Source: Roseibacillus sp. (GTDB lineage Bacteria; Verrucomicrobiota; Verrucomicrobiae; Verrucomicrobiales; Akkermansiaceae). From it: DNA of 7,497 nucleotides. The notes under the pieces are model-generated. The model ran no database searches and had not been told where the DNA came from. It saw nothing but the letters and a program-made list of their open reading frames with translations. Below are positions 1-6,453 of the stretch, in pieces (positions within the stretch are counted from its first letter, which is position 1; each line of letters starts with the position of its first letter). The translations under genes were made by a program, and so were the position numbers. The DNA lies in assembly GCA_002723015.1 (NCBI GenBank), contig PBNG01000010.1:5016-12512 (forward strand). Direction: 5' to 3'.

Positions 1-20
1 AATGAAGCCCCATTTTTGTC

Positions 21-920
21 TTATTTTGAGGGCACCTCAAAGTCCCCGAGAGCATACTGGAGCCCTCCCAGGTAGACCTTGAGAACCTCTGGATGCCAGT
101 ACATCGCGTCATTATGACCCAGAGAACAATAGAACACCCGTCCCTCTCCCCATTTCCGCACCCACGCCACCCCGTAGTCGCGATCCGCGCGCTTCAGATT
201 TTTCTTGTCGCTCCTTTCCAGATCAAGACGGAGCAGCATCTGGACCTTGCTGGAGTCATACGGATCCCGGAGTTGGTAGATTTCCTCCTTGAAACTCATG
301 CTCTGCCCATTGAGGTGAGCCACAATTGGATGCTTCTCCTGTCCTTTCTCCACCGCGATCGTGACATTGCTGCCCCCACCCCAGGGGTGGCCATCGAAGG
401 CGCCGTTGATCATCTTGGAATATTCCGGGGTGTTTCCTCCACTCGGCTTCAAGGTGTCCGTCGCAGAGTGAAAGCCCGCAAAGCCTTTCCCCCCTTTTAC
501 AAAATCCTGAAGATTCTTCTGTAAGCGCTCCGAGCGAGCCTTGGCATCGGGCTTACCCTTCTCCATGAAGGGATCTCCCGTGGTATTCAGGAAAAGAATC
601 GCGTCAAACTCGTTAATCTTGTTGCTCTCGAAGTTATCGAGGTCGTCGCTCAGGATGGCCTCGAAGGCCCCTGTCTTCTCCCCCATCATCTTCATCGCAG
701 TCAGTCCGGTTGCGATCGATCCATGACGGAATCCAGTGGTGCGAGAAAACACCAGCAGCTTACGCTTCTTTTTTGCCGCAGCGAACGGCCTCTCCGGAAG
801 ACTGGGAGCGATTTTATCCGCATTCTTGCCCTTGGGATTTCCGTCTTTCTGGCCTATCGCAAGAGGTACCATGGCCACCGCGAGGGCAGCTGGAAGGATG
901 AGGGAAATTCTACGCTTCAT
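21..920 (-). CDS. Secreted ThuA-domain protein
   Basis: This encodes a 299-residue protein of the ThuA family (trehalose-utilisation type, with a class I glutamine amidotransferase-like fold). The biochemical role of the family is poorly defined; members sit in sugar-utilisation clusters. The start at 920 is chosen because it opens directly into a signal peptide: basic KRR at residues 2-4, a hydrophobic run at about 5-22, and likely cleavage near AIG-Q (21-24). No lipobox cysteine is present, so export to the periplasm is predicted. The ThuA domain spans about 53-292: KLLVFSRTTGFRHGS (54-68), GFHSATDT (149-156), the GAFDGHPWG region (173-181), FKEEIY (210-215), and a C-terminal SLGHNDAMYWHP (266-277). 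An upstream start at 1049 would overlap the preceding gene and add 43 residues with no family match. No strong ribosome-binding site is visible. The gene lies 107 bases after a Gfo/Idh/MocA gene and probably ends the same operon. Family assignment is firm; substrate and reaction are unknown. Confidence 0.9.
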   Translation of the reverse strand: MKRRISLILPAALAVAMVPLAIGQKDGNPKGKNADKIAPSLPERPFAAAKKKRKLLVFSRTTGFRHGSIATGLTAMKMMGEKTGAFEAILSDDLDNFESNKINEFDAILFLNTTGDPFMEKGKPDAKARSERLQKNLQDFVKGGKGFAGFHSATDTLKPSGGNTPEYSKMINGAFDGHPWGGGSNVTIAVEKGQEKHPIVAHLNGQSMSFKEEIYQLRDPYDSSKVQMLLRLDLERSDKKNLKRADRDYGVAWVRKWGEGRVFYCSLGHNDAMYWHPEVLKVYLGGLQYALGDFEVPSK

Positions 921-1027
921 GTTGGATCTCAATATTTCCAGAAAGCCTAGAGAGCACCTCTGATCAGCGCAATCCAGCATTTGTCGGAACTCCCACGCCT
1001 GAGCCCGGCGAGGCTCTTCCCCTGGTT

Positions 1028-2188
1028 TCAGACGTCGAGGCTGGTCCAAGCCGCATTACTCCGGGAAGAATCCACGCAAGCCTTGATAAAGGCATTGCCT
1101 GCGACCCCATCATCGACAGTCGGAAAATCATAGCCCCCCGCAGGAGGGTCGTTCCCCCCAATCTGATCCGCGATAGCGGCCGCAGCCGCCAGATAGACAT
1201 TAGCAAACGCCTCAATAAAGCCTTCAGGGTGCGCAAAGGGAGTCCGCGAATTTGAAGATGCCGCCTCTCCCAGGTAGTCATTGCCTCGACGATACGTTTT
1301 CCGCGGGGCATTTGCATACTTCACGATCAACTCATTCGGATCTTCCTGATGCCACTCGATCGAGGCCTTCGTCCCATAGGCACGGATGTTGAGATTATTC
1401 TCGTCACCATTCGAAATCTGCGACGCATAGATAATACCCTTCACTCCATCAGTAAACCGCACAAGGCAGTTCCCGTCATCGTCGAGTTCGCGTCCGGGAA
1501 TGAAAGCCGAAAGCTCTGCTGCGAGCTCATCGACTTCAACACCACATATGTAGCGAACAAGGTTGTGAGCATGAGTCCCGATATCTCCCATGCAGTTGGA
1601 TGCTCCCGCGATTGCCGGATCTGCCCGCCAGTTTGAGATCTGTCCTTGTCCGTCACCCTCAACATCCCCGACCGCGTAGCCTTGCGGGTATTCCGCCACG
1701 ACCTTGAGCAACCTGCCAAGCTCTCCATCCTGAACCATCCTCCGGGCCTCTTTCACCATCGGGTAACCGGTGTAGTTATGAGTCAGGCAGAATACCTTGC
1801 CGCTTGCGTGTACCAGTTTCTGAAGATCCTTGGCGTCCTCAAGGTTACTGGAAAGGGGCTTATCACAAATCACGTTAAATCCGGCTTCGATGAAGGTTTT
1901 GGACACCGCGACGTGGAGGTGATTCTGCACCACGATCGTTACAAAATCGATTCGATCCTCCCGGGCAGCCTCCTTCTCGGCCATTTCCTCGTAGGATCCG
2001 TAAACCCGGTCTGGTGACAGGAAAAAATCCTCCCCGCTGAGCCTGGATTTTTCAGGGTCAGAGGAAAACGCCCCCGCTACCAGTTCGATCTTTCCATCAA
2101 GATTGGCTGCCATGCGATGCACCGCGCCAATGAACGCCCCGCGTCCACCGCCAACCATTCCCATCCGAAGTTTTCTATTGAGTGCCAT
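1028..2188 (-). CDS. Gfo/Idh/MocA family oxidoreductase (first type)
   Basis: This is a 386-residue cytoplasmic NAD(P)-dependent dehydrogenase or reductase of the Gfo/Idh/MocA family, which acts on hydroxyl or keto groups of sugars and cyclitols. The N-terminal Rossmann fold shows the dinucleotide loop VGGGRGAFIG (12-21). The catalytic-lysine motif reads CDKPLS (108-113, K110), with Asp where Glu is usual. The C-terminal domain carries MGDIGTHAHNL (200-210), with D202 and H206 in the expected catalytic positions and Asn209 where many members have Asp. This is a recognised variant form in the family. Length is normal. The start at 2188 is supported by an AGGAAA ribosome-binding site at 2195-2200, six bases upstream. 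It follows the other oxidoreductase gene by 56 bases and differs from it clearly, so the pair does not look like a recent duplication. The neighbours suggest sugar or glycoside oxidation-reduction. The substrate cannot be read from the sequence; inositol or 3-keto sugar chemistry are both possible. Confidence 0.93.
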   Translation of the reverse strand: MALNRKLRMGMVGGGRGAFIGAVHRMAANLDGKIELVAGAFSSDPEKSRLSGEDFFLSPDRVYGSYEEMAEKEAAREDRIDFVTIVVQNHLHVAVSKTFIEAGFNVICDKPLSSNLEDAKDLQKLVHASGKVFCLTHNYTGYPMVKEARRMVQDGELGRLLKVVAEYPQGYAVGDVEGDGQGQISNWRADPAIAGASNCMGDIGTHAHNLVRYICGVEVDELAAELSAFIPGRELDDDGNCLVRFTDGVKGIIYASQISNGDENNLNIRAYGTKASIEWHQEDPNELIVKYANAPRKTYRRGNDYLGEAASSNSRTPFAHPEGFIEAFANVYLAAAAAIADQIGGNDPPAGGYDFPTVDDGVAGNAFIKACVDSSRSNAAWTSLDV

Positions 2189-2244
2189 TATATGTTTCCT
2201 GTTGCTTTTGAATTCCTCATAAGGAAAGAGGAACTGGATTGATT

Positions 2245-3321
2245 CTAGAGCGATACCGGGGCTCCATTCTCTGCTGAGTTATAGAGTGCGTCGATGATTT
2301 GCATGAGTTTCAAGGCTTCCTGCGGGGTATTGAGAGGATCCGCCGTTCCCTCGATTGTCTCTACGAAATTGGCAGCCGACGCAATCCGCCCCATGTCCTC
2401 GCATGGTTCCGTTTCGATCTGCCGATTGACAGATGTCCCGTCTTCCTGAACGTAGAGCTCACAAGTATCGATCGCGGTTTCATCCAGCCCGTCGGTTCCG
2501 AAAAGGCGTTCTACCTTGCCTCCTGCCTTGCTTCCCTGGAAAACAACAGAGACCACCTCTCTCTCAATCATTTCAGCCCAGGAGTTCCGCAGGCTGAGAA
2601 CCTGTCCGCTCTTAAAGGTTACCAGACCGTGCGCAGCCGCCTCTACATCAGTTTTACCATCAGCATTATCTGGAATACCCCATGGTCCCTTAAACGTCTT
2701 GTCGGTGATAAAGTCGTCAAAGGTCTGGCCGAGGACATGAGCGGGCTCCGGGTAACCCATGAAATAAAGAGCAAGATCGATCATGTGGAGCAGGTCGATG
2801 ACAGGGCCGCCACCCGAAAGCTCCTTTGTAGTAAACCAGCCTCCAAAACCAGGTATGCCCGTCCGTCGGATCCACTGTGCCTGAGCCGAGTTAATCTGGC
2901 CAACGGCTCCTTCAGCTATCAGCTTCATCATGGCCTGCGACTCTGGTCGGGCGCGATTGTTAAAGTTGAACATCAGAACCTTCCCGGCCCTCTCTGCAGC
3001 CGTAATCATCTCCTCAACTTCAGCTGCATTGAGCGCGGGAGGTTTTTCACAAAACACATGTTTTCCAGCTTCCAGCGCCTGGATTGCCAGCGGCGCATGA
3101 TACTTGTTCGGAACAATGATGCTCACGGCATCAATCTCCGAATCAAGGAGTTCTCCGGTATCTCCAAAGACCTGTGAAACGTTCCATTCGTCCGCAGAGG
3201 CCTGCGCAGCATCCCTGTTGACGTCGGCGATTGCGACCAGTTCTCCACCTCCCTGCTGAAAGCCGGGCGCGTGATACTGAAGCATGCCACCCGCTCCGAT
3301 GACTCCTACCCTTGTTGCCAT
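2245..3321 (-). CDS. Gfo/Idh/MocA family oxidoreductase (second type)
   Basis: This is a 358-residue NAD(P)-dependent sugar oxidoreductase of the Gfo/Idh/MocA family, predicted cytoplasmic. The Rossmann loop is VIGAGGM (7-13), and the catalytic lysine motif is CEKPPAL (91-97, K93). A conserved substrate-side segment follows (RRTGIPGFGGWFTTKELSGG, 152-171), then GGPVIDLLHMIDLALYFMG (171-189). In that last motif the usual form has Asp-x-Gly-x-His-x-x-Asp. Here Asp176 and His179 are only three residues apart instead of four, with Leu-Leu between them, while the following Asp182 keeps its spacing to His179. The start at 3321 is supported by a GGAG element at 3329-3332, seven bases upstream. The gene lies 20 bases after the TIM-barrel gene, consistent with translational proximity in one operon. 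It resembles dehydrogenases that oxidise glycosides, but a specific substrate cannot be assigned. Confidence 0.93.
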   Translation of the reverse strand: MATRVGVIGAGGMLQYHAPGFQQGGGELVAIADVNRDAAQASADEWNVSQVFGDTGELLDSEIDAVSIIVPNKYHAPLAIQALEAGKHVFCEKPPALNAAEVEEMITAAERAGKVLMFNFNNRARPESQAMMKLIAEGAVGQINSAQAQWIRRTGIPGFGGWFTTKELSGGGPVIDLLHMIDLALYFMGYPEPAHVLGQTFDDFITDKTFKGPWGIPDNADGKTDVEAAAHGLVTFKSGQVLSLRNSWAEMIEREVVSVVFQGSKAGGKVERLFGTDGLDETAIDTCELYVQEDGTSVNRQIETEPCEDMGRIASAANFVETIEGTADPLNTPQEALKLMQIIDALYNSAENGAPVSL

Positions 3322-3341
3322 GATTTCGCTCCGGTCAGGGG

Positions 3342-4394
3342 TTACTGGTTCTCCTTATCGAAGGCCGAATCAAAAATTACGTCACTGGGCGCAAAATCAA
3401 GGTCCTTCGTGAAGGCGCAGCTCTCGGCCGCACCATGGAAGCGGTCCATGCGACCATCCTCCCATTCAACGGAAAGGGGACCCGCGTAGGCAATGTCATT
3501 CAGGGCCACGATGATTTCCTCAAAATCGGTATCTCCGCGCCCGACGGAACGGAAATCCCAGAACCTGCGTGCATCGGTGAAATCGGTATGACCACCAAAG
3601 ACACCAACACTGCCGTCCCCGTGGCCCCACCAGGCATCCTTCATGTGGACATGAAAGATCCGGTCAGCGAAGTCCCGAATGAACTTCACGTAGTCAACCC
3701 CCTGGTAACCGAGGTGACTGGGATCGTAATTAAAACCAAATCTGGAGTGCCCCCCGATCGCCTCGATCGCTCGCGCAGCGGACGCGATATCGAAGGCGAT
3801 TTCTGTCGGGTGGACCTCAAGGCCGAAGTCAACATTCACTGCATCAAACTCATCCAGAATAGGCTTCCAGCGAGCGGCAAAATCTTCGAAGCCCTTCTGG
3901 TAATATTCCTGACTGGTGGGCGGAAACGCATAGATGGAATGCCAGATACTGGATCCGGTGAAGCCATTGACTACCGCACGTCCTGAACCCCCAGGCTTAT
4001 CCGCCATGAAGGATGCTCCCGCATCGATGAATTTCCGGCAGGCCTTGCCGGTGTCAATCATCTCCTGGGCGGCACGCTGCCGGACTCCCTCCGGGTCACC
4101 ATCACCCCAGATCTCAGGTGAGAGAATAGACTGATGGCGTTCGTCAATAAGATCGCACACTGCCTGGCCAACCAGGTGATTTGAAATGGCGTAGCACAGC
4201 ATGTCGTTCTGCTGAAGAAGCTCCCACCGCCCTTCAACATAACCATCTTCGTTGAGTGCCCGCTGCACGTCAAAATGATCGCCCCAACAGGCAAGTTCGA
4301 CTCCGTCATAACCCATTTCCTTTACCTTGGGCAGAAGATCGGAGAGAGAGAGGTCGGCCCACTGGCCGGTGAAGAGTGTAACTGGTCTTGCCAT
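3342..4394 (-). CDS. Sugar phosphate isomerase/epimerase family TIM-barrel protein
   Basis: This is a 350-residue protein of the xylose isomerase-like TIM-barrel family (AP endonuclease 2 fold), which includes sugar isomerases, epimerases, inosose dehydratases and some glycoside-eliminating enzymes. The start at 4394 gives [17 protein letters not shown], the expected first beta strand. An upstream start at 4583 would overlap xylulokinase and add 63 low-similarity residues. Candidate divalent-metal ligands sit in the usual order: E193 in LEVHPTE, D224 (with H227) in [11 protein letters not shown]250 in [10 protein letters not shown], and E310 in [11 protein letters not shown]. The segment [16 protein letters not shown] (144-159) marks a subfamily longer than the typical 270-300 residues. 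There is no signal peptide, so a cytoplasmic location is expected. It lies 25 bases after xylulokinase and 20 before a Gfo/Idh/MocA gene, the type of partner often found with this family. A strong ribosome-binding site is not visible. The fold is firm, but the reaction and substrate are not known. Confidence 0.92.
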   Translation of the reverse strand: MARPVTLFTGQWADLSLSDLLPKVKEMGYDGVELACWGDHFDVQRALNEDGYVEGRWELLQQNDMLCYAISNHLVGQAVCDLIDERHQSILSPEIWGDGDPEGVRQRAAQEMIDTGKACRKFIDAGASFMADKPGGSGRAVVNGFTGSSIWHSIYAFPPTSQEYYQKGFEDFAARWKPILDEFDAVNVDFGLEVHPTEIAFDIASAARAIEAIGGHSRFGFNYDPSHLGYQGVDYVKFIRDFADRIFHVHMKDAWWGHGDGSVGVFGGHTDFTDARRFWDFRSVGRGDTDFEEIIVALNDIAYAGPLSVEWEDGRMDRFHGAAESCAFTKDLDFAPSDVIFDSAFDKENQ

Positions 4395-4419
4395 TGTTCT
4401 ATTTAGTTGCGAATTGCCC

Positions 4420-5994
4420 TCAGTCCTTAGGGAGCGGAAACGCTTCGTGCAAGGCTGAGACCCATTTTTGCTCCAATTCCTGGTAGATTTTCCCGGTGCC
4501 CTCCCCGGGCACCACGGTTGAACCCGCCTCAGGCTGGCAGAACGCTCCTTCGAGTGAGGCAATGGGAATTCCGCAAACCGCATTGGCGGCTCTCATCGCT
4601 GCCCCCAGAGCCGCAGACCCGGCCACGCTCAAACGGGACACAGGAACCCCAAACACATCAGCCACGGTCTGGGCGATTCCTGTATTTTTCGAGGCTCCTC
4701 CCGTAAGGAAAATTGTCTCCGGTGACACCCCCAGCCATCTGGAATGCACCTTCATGTTAATGAACTGCCCCTCCAGCAAAGCACGCACTACCGCAGCCGG
4801 CTCCCTCTCAAGCTCTTTCCAGCCGAAATACACAGGAGCGGAAGAGCTCACCCGGGGGGTAATCTCCGGGCCAAAGAATGGAAGCATGCCCCGGCCCAGA
4901 TTACCGGGCGGCGTCTGGTCGAGTCCCTCCCGATCAAAATCAGACCAGTCCAGCCCCAGATCGTCTCTCACCTTCTCGCGGGCAAGGGATCCATTCAGGA
5001 AACAGATGAGGCTCATGAAACCTCCCATCGGATTACCGAAGACGTGTCCAAATCCGTTGGGGTCAGTGCGGGGATCCGGCATCGCAGCGAAGAGAGTATC
5101 ACTTGTTCCCAGACTGATGACCACCTTTCCGGGCTTGGAGGCTCCCATTCCCACCAGGCTGCACGGGTTATCGCCGGAGAAGAGAACGACTTTGCAATCC
5201 GCGTTCATTCCATAGTTCTCAACAAAGAACTGGCTCACGGTTCCCACAACTGTTCCCGATGGCTTCGGTAGAGGAAGTTTCGCCCGCAAATCCGGAGCAG
5301 TTGCCTGGAGCAGATCCTCATCCCAGTCTCCTGAAGCGAGGTTGAGCAGATTCATCCCCGCTCCATCACCATAATCGATCCCAACATTTCTGCCCGCTAC
5401 CACGGAAGCCATAAACGAGCTCACAAGGTGGATGACTCCTGTGAGCTCCCATCCATCGTAACTCGTCTTCGCGAAACGACGGATCTGCGGCCCGGTGAAG
5501 CGCTCGATCGCGATTGATCCACTCCGGCTGCATACTGCCGAGTCGCCCCCCAGGGCCCGGGTGATTTCGCTGCACTCCGCGGAAGTGGAGGTATCCATCC
5601 AGATGGGCGCTGTCTGCCGGGTCAGGTGCGAAAGAATCTGTCCCTTGAGCGTCTTTCGGGGGTCCATATTCTCCAATGCGTCCGCGAAACCCTCATCGAG
5701 ATAAACGCTTCCGTGCTGCTGGCCGGAACCGGAAACCGCTACGATTCGCGACATCTCCACCGGACTGGATGCGAGACGGGAGAATACCAGCTCCAGAGCA
5801 TCCAGCCACATCAATGGATCACTGTGAACTTCGCCATTCTCACCCCCGGGAATGAACCCAGAAGGCTGGCCGTAGTCCGGCAAGTCCTCTCCAAAACTCA
5901 CTGATTCCTCGTGGATGATCGACTTCGAATCAACATCAATGACGACCGCAGAAACGCTTTGCGTGGAAGAGTCTAAACCAAGGACTAAGGGCAT
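4420..5994 (-). CDS. xylB: Xylulokinase, XYLB-like FGGY carbohydrate kinase
   Basis: This 524-residue FGGY-family kinase phosphorylates D-xylulose with ATP to D-xylulose 5-phosphate in the cytoplasm, completing xylose entry into the pentose phosphate pathway. Motifs in order are LGLDSSTQS (5-13, phosphate-binding loop), [11 protein letters not shown] (88-98), FTGPQI (166-171), [12 protein letters not shown] (206-217), SGDNPCSL (273-280, with D275 the likely catalytic base), SLGTSDTLF (294-302), LEGQF (407-411) and the C-terminal TGGASKN (431-437). The text around these motifs ([40 protein letters not shown]) resembles animal XYLB more than E. coli XylB. The ATG at 5994 is preferred; a TTG seven codons upstream would add a short tail with no family match. 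No clear ribosome-binding site is seen. A partial xylose isomerase lies upstream, separated by 459 bases, and the TIM-barrel gene follows after 25 bases. A related pentulose or other sugar kinase activity cannot be fully excluded. Confidence 0.92.
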   Translation of the reverse strand: MPLVLGLDSSTQSVSAVVIDVDSKSIIHEESVSFGEDLPDYGQPSGFIPGGENGEVHSDPLMWLDALELVFSRLASSPVEMSRIVAVSGSGQQHGSVYLDEGFADALENMDPRKTLKGQILSHLTRQTAPIWMDTSTSAECSEITRALGGDSAVCSRSGSIAIERFTGPQIRRFAKTSYDGWELTGVIHLVSSFMASVVAGRNVGIDYGDGAGMNLLNLASGDWDEDLLQATAPDLRAKLPLPKPSGTVVGTVSQFFVENYGMNADCKVVLFSGDNPCSLVGMGASKPGKVVISLGTSDTLFAAMPDPRTDPNGFGHVFGNPMGGFMSLICFLNGSLAREKVRDDLGLDWSDFDREGLDQTPPGNLGRGMLPFFGPEITPRVSSSAPVYFGWKELEREPAAVVRALLEGQFINMKVHSRWLGVSPETIFLTGGASKNTGIAQTVADVFGVPVSRLSVAGSAALGAAMRAANAVCGIPIASLEGAFCQPEAGSTVVPGEGTGKIYQELEQKWVSALHEAFPLPKD

Positions 5995-6053
5995 GATTTC
6001 TTGTGTTGGTAGCAACTGGCGACTTTCATATCAGGACTCAGACCCTCTGCGAG

Positions 6054-6059
6054 ATTATA
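6054..6059 (-). promoter_or_regulatory. Candidate -10 element upstream of xylulokinase
   Basis: On the minus strand the hexamer reads TATAAT, a perfect sigma-70 type -10 consensus, ending 59 bases before the xylulokinase start. No convincing TTGACA-like element lies 16-18 bases upstream, and there is no TG extension. If used, transcription would begin near 6047 and give a leader of about 50 bases. It could provide a separate promoter for the five-gene block after xylA. This is one motif match only. Confidence 0.35.
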
Positions 6060-6169
6060 CCCGGCAGCGAACCAATGGACCTCGGCTTTTCCGACTAGAT
6101 TTCTGGAATTTGATGCCTTGGTTGCAGCACATCGATAAGGTTGGCACGGCAGATGCTTTAAGAAAGATA

Positions 6170-6243
6170 CCGTGTGTCTAGTGGTGGCGCGGTGGCCTCC
6201 CTTGATTTTTGGGTTTTTCTTGTGCGGGTCATCCGCGCCACTC
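6170..6243. repeat. Structured repeat element, copy 1 (distal to xylA)
   Basis: This 74-base element aligns without length change to the copy at 6355-6428. Shared landmarks are ccgtgt at the left end, a ctagt(g/a)gtggcgcgg block, a central ttgggtt-like segment, and gggtc or aggtc followed by a purine-t-ccgcgccactc end block. Perfect 9-base arms, gtggcgcgg at 6184-6192 and ccgcgccac at 6233-6241, can form a stem. A further 7-base arm pair, gtgtgtc at 6172-6178 and gacacac at 6244-6250, extends it beyond the repeat edge. The interior has diverged more than the arms. It may be a REP-like or MITE-like dispersed element or an RNA structural element; its function is unknown. Confidence 0.7.
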
Positions 6244-6277
6244 GACACACACGGTCACAAGAGGGTTGGTTTTTCGA

Positions 6278-6292
6278 GAAGATCGGATCTTC
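6278..6292. promoter_or_regulatory. Perfect 15-base palindrome, possible operator
   Basis: The sequence gaagatc-g-gatcttc has two perfect 7-base arms around a single central base. It lies between the two 74-base repeats and is not part of either. An odd-centred palindrome of this size in the leader of a sugar operon could bind a dimeric regulator, but no regulator gene is in the window. It could also be a small hairpin or a chance match. Confidence 0.3.
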
Positions 6293-6354
6293 CCAAACTC
6301 TCCGGGCGAATTTTCAGAAGGACCGATTGGCACACTTGATGCTGGAAGATTATG

Positions 6355-6428
6355 CCGTGTAGCTAGTAGTGGCGCGGAGGATTCGCCGGTGATCTTGGGT
6401 TCTTCCGCGCAGGTCGTCCGCGCCACTC
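6355..6428. repeat. Structured repeat element, copy 2 (adjacent to xylA)
   Basis: This is the second copy of the 74-base element, beginning 185 bases after the start of copy 1 and ending 25 bases from the xylA stop codon. Its arms are longer and perfect over 11 bases: agtggcgcgga at 6368-6378 and tccgcgccact at 6417-6427. Inside, ccgcgc occurs twice (6405-6410 and 6418-6423). The retained complementarity of the arms compared with the diverged centre suggests selection on pairing, or an element whose ends matter. It lies within the likely xylA 3' untranslated region. Confidence 0.7.
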
Positions 6429-6449
6429 AAGATCCTTCTCCGGCGACCT
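6378..6449 (-). other. Second stem-loop after the xylA stop codon, interleaved with repeat copy 2
   Basis: On the transcript after xylA, two arm pairs nest: tcgccgg (6383-6389) with ccggcga (6440-6446), and gatcttg (6391-6397) with caagatc (6428-6434). Three further pairs, 6378-6380 with 6447-6449, are possible with a two-base bulge. The structure starts five bases after the stop codon. Its loop contains the right arm of repeat copy 2, so the two stems either compete or form a pseudoknot. It may protect the xylA 3' end or limit read-through. No U-tract follows, so it is not called an intrinsic terminator. Confidence 0.45.
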
Positions 6450-6453
6450 GAAC

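Larger units (their letters stand above)
5995..6453. other. Intergenic region between xylose isomerase and xylulokinase
   Basis: This 459-base stretch separates two genes of the same pathway on the same strand, and no credible coding sequence was found in it. It holds two copies of a 74-base structured repeat (6170-6243 and 6355-6428), a 15-base palindrome between them (6278-6292), and a TATAAT hexamer at 6054-6059. Short open frames crossing the repeats on both strands have no recognisable protein character. No hairpin followed by a T-run on the minus strand is visible, so an intrinsic terminator after xylA is not supported. Confidence 0.75.

Noticed and set aside
1001..1016. Short hairpin gagcc-cggcga-ggctc between the first oxidoreductase and thuA
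   Set aside because: Five base pairs without a T-run are within chance expectation and support neither a terminator nor a regulator site.
921..1049. N-terminal extension of the ThuA gene overlapping the upstream oxidoreductase
   Set aside because: The added 43 residues have no family match and would bury the signal peptide; the start at 920 fits better.
2213..2233. Hairpin ttcctc / gaggaa in the 56-base gap between the two oxidoreductase genes
   Set aside because: A six-base stem with a nine-base loop is weak, and the arms are simple purine and pyrimidine runs.
2299..3177. A 292-codon open frame on the plus strand
   Set aside because: It is antisense to a clear Gfo/Idh/MocA gene with intact motifs and its translation has no recognisable family features.
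4395..4583. N-terminal extension of the TIM-barrel gene into xylulokinase
   Set aside because: The added residues are a shadow of the xylulokinase 3' end; the first beta strand begins at the ATG at 4394.
4496..5215. A 239-codon open frame on the plus strand
   Set aside because: It is antisense to xylulokinase and rich in Pro, Ser and Arg, typical of a shadow frame in GC-rich DNA.
6170..6428. CRISPR array or integron attC sites
   Set aside because: Only two diverged copies are present with a 111-base gap between them, and no integron core-site sequence is visible.
6209..6451. Small open frames crossing the intergenic repeats on both strands
   Set aside because: They run through the inverted repeats, have no ribosome-binding site or recognisable composition, and the two strands give competing frames.
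6368..6453. Intrinsic terminator after xylA
   Set aside because: The stems are strong but no T-run follows on the minus strand.
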